Assembly (NCBI GenBank): GCA_003819975.1
Contig: RPPU01000244.1
Location: 1-6,869 of the forward strand
Reading direction: 5' to 3'
Length of the DNA stretch: 6,869 bases
Source: Desulfobacteraceae bacterium
GTDB taxonomy: Bacteria > Desulfobacterota > DSM-4660 > Desulfatiglandales > HGW-15
In this document: piece by piece, positions 6,125 through 6,869 of the stretch
Numbering within the stretch: position 1 is the first letter of the stretch
Layout of the letters: the number at the start of each line of letters is the position of its first letter
Notes under the pieces: generated by a model
Told to the model about the DNA's origin: nothing
What the model saw: only the letters and a program-made list of their open reading frames with translations
The model's database searches: none
Position numbers and translations under genes: made by a program

Positions 6125-6130
6125 AAGGAG
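6125..6130 (+). promoter_or_regulatory. Ribosome binding site AAGGAG of the substrate-binding protein gene
   Basis: AAGGAG lies 6 bases before the ATG at 6137. Its strength and spacing are near ideal and fix the start at the beginning of the signal peptide. Confidence 0.85.
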
Positions 6131-6136
6131 AAAAAT

Positions 6137-6869
6137 ATGAAAAAATCAACCGCCGTCGTTTTTTTCATGATCATGGGTTTGTTGCTCTTACAATCCCTGA
6201 TCTGTTTTGCCGCGGATCAAAAAGTGATCAGAATCGGCAATGCCGGCGCCTTTACCGGCGATGCCGCCGCCCCCTGCATGGAAATTTATAATTCCGCTCA
6301 GGTTGCCGTTGATGAATGGAATGCCAAGGGCGGTATTGCCGGCATGAAGATCGAGCAGGTCATGGGTGATGACGCCATGGACCCGGCTCAGGCCGTCAAC
6401 GTGGCCCAGAAATTCAGCGCCGACAGCCAAATCCTCGGCATTATCGGTCCGCCCATGAGCCATACGGCCCAGGCTACTTTAAAAATTTACGGCGCCGCCG
6501 ATCTGGCGACCATTACGACTGCTGCTTCCAAGCCGGACCTCACCGACCAGGGTTATAAACATTTTTTCAGGGTCAATGCGCGCAATGACGCGCATGGCTG
6601 GAACTGCGCCCTTTTTATCACCCGCAACCTGAAAGCCAAAAAAATCGCGATCCTGAACGAAAAAGTGGCCTATTGTGAAAACATGGCTTCCGAGACCATT
6701 AAGGGCCTTAAAAAACTCGGGTTCACGGATAACAACCTTATGCAGGATACCATTGTGGCCGGCGCCAAGGATTTTTCTCCGGTTTTAACCAAAGTCAAAG
6801 CCTTTAATCCCGATGTCCTGTTCTTCGTCGCTACAACTGCCCCGGATCAGGCCATCGGAGTACGTCAGA
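6137..6869 (+). CDS. LivK-like periplasmic substrate-binding protein of an ABC transporter (C terminus cut off)
   Basis: The frame is open from ATG 6137 to the window edge, 244 codons with no stop; family members are usually 370-400 residues. Residues 1-26 are a signal peptide (MKKS, a hydrophobic core with GLLLLQSLIC, cleavage near CFAA), so the protein is exported. C23 is not in a good lipobox, so a soluble periplasmic form is more likely than a lipoprotein. The mature part is type I periplasmic binding fold: IRIGNAGAFTGDAA (31-44), AVDEWNAKGGIAGMKIE (57-73), DPAQAVNVAQKF (82-93), ILGIIGPPMSHTAQA (99-113), ATITTAASKPDLT (124-136), FFRVNARND (143-151), KKIAILNE (168-175) and DFSPVLTKVKAFNPDVLFF (212-230). 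It captures a branched-chain or other amino acid, or a similar small ligand, for import; the ligand cannot be named. The permease and ATPase genes probably follow outside the window. Confidence 0.93.
   Translation, partial: MKKSTAVVFFMIMGLLLLQSLICFAADQKVIRIGNAGAFTGDAAAPCMEIYNSAQVAVDEWNAKGGIAGMKIEQVMGDDAMDPAQAVNVAQKFSADSQILGIIGPPMSHTAQATLKIYGAADLATITTAASKPDLTDQGYKHFFRVNARNDAHGWNCALFITRNLKAKKIAILNEKVAYCENMASETIKGLKKLGFTDNNLMQDTIVAGAKDFSPVLTKVKAFNPDVLFFVATTAPDQAIGVRQ

Overview
The window holds five protein genes. Two are read leftwards (positions 1-3369) and three rightwards (3782-6869), separated by spacers unusually rich in inverted repeats. No rRNA, tRNA, CRISPR array or transposase gene is visible. 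The first and last genes run off the window edges. The content suggests a Gram-negative bacterium of moderate GC: two products carry export signals, one is a periplasmic branched-chain-amino-acid-type binding protein, and there is an orphan radical SAM enzyme with a B12-domain-like N terminus. An anaerobe of the Desulfobacterota or a similar lineage would fit, but this is an inference from gene style and not proven by any marker gene.

Layout. Positions 1-1747 (minus) encode an exported, beta-rich protein of unknown function, cut off at its C terminus. Although open for 582 codons, it has no stop inside the window and is easily missed by ORF callers. Positions 1748-2001 are a short spacer. Positions 2002-3369 (minus) encode a radical SAM protein with a CxxxCxxC cluster motif. 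Spacer 3370-3781 contains a nested palindromic element of about 218 bp ending just before the thymidine kinase gene (3782-4363, plus). After tdk lies a second, unrelated inverted repeat (4382-4471). A PLP-dependent D-cysteine desulfhydrase/ACC deaminase-family gene follows (4515-5507, plus). Spacer 5508-6136 holds a third inverted-repeat family (5623-5722), a GC-rich block able to form strong hairpins (5864-5991), a near-consensus sigma-70 promoter (6034-6062) and a 5'-UTR inverted repeat (6077-6096). These precede a periplasmic substrate-binding protein of the LivK type (6137 to the window end).

The genes do not form an obvious pathway. tdk is nucleoside salvage, the PLP enzyme probably degrades D-cysteine or a related amino acid, and the LivK-like gene is probably the first gene of an uptake operon continuing to the right. 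The two minus genes are separated by 254 bp and need not be co-transcribed. I see no convincing new multi-gene system. The most unusual content is the set of different palindromic elements in the spacers, the structured GC-rich block before the transporter gene, and the two proteins of unknown function (the exported protein and the orphan radical SAM enzyme).
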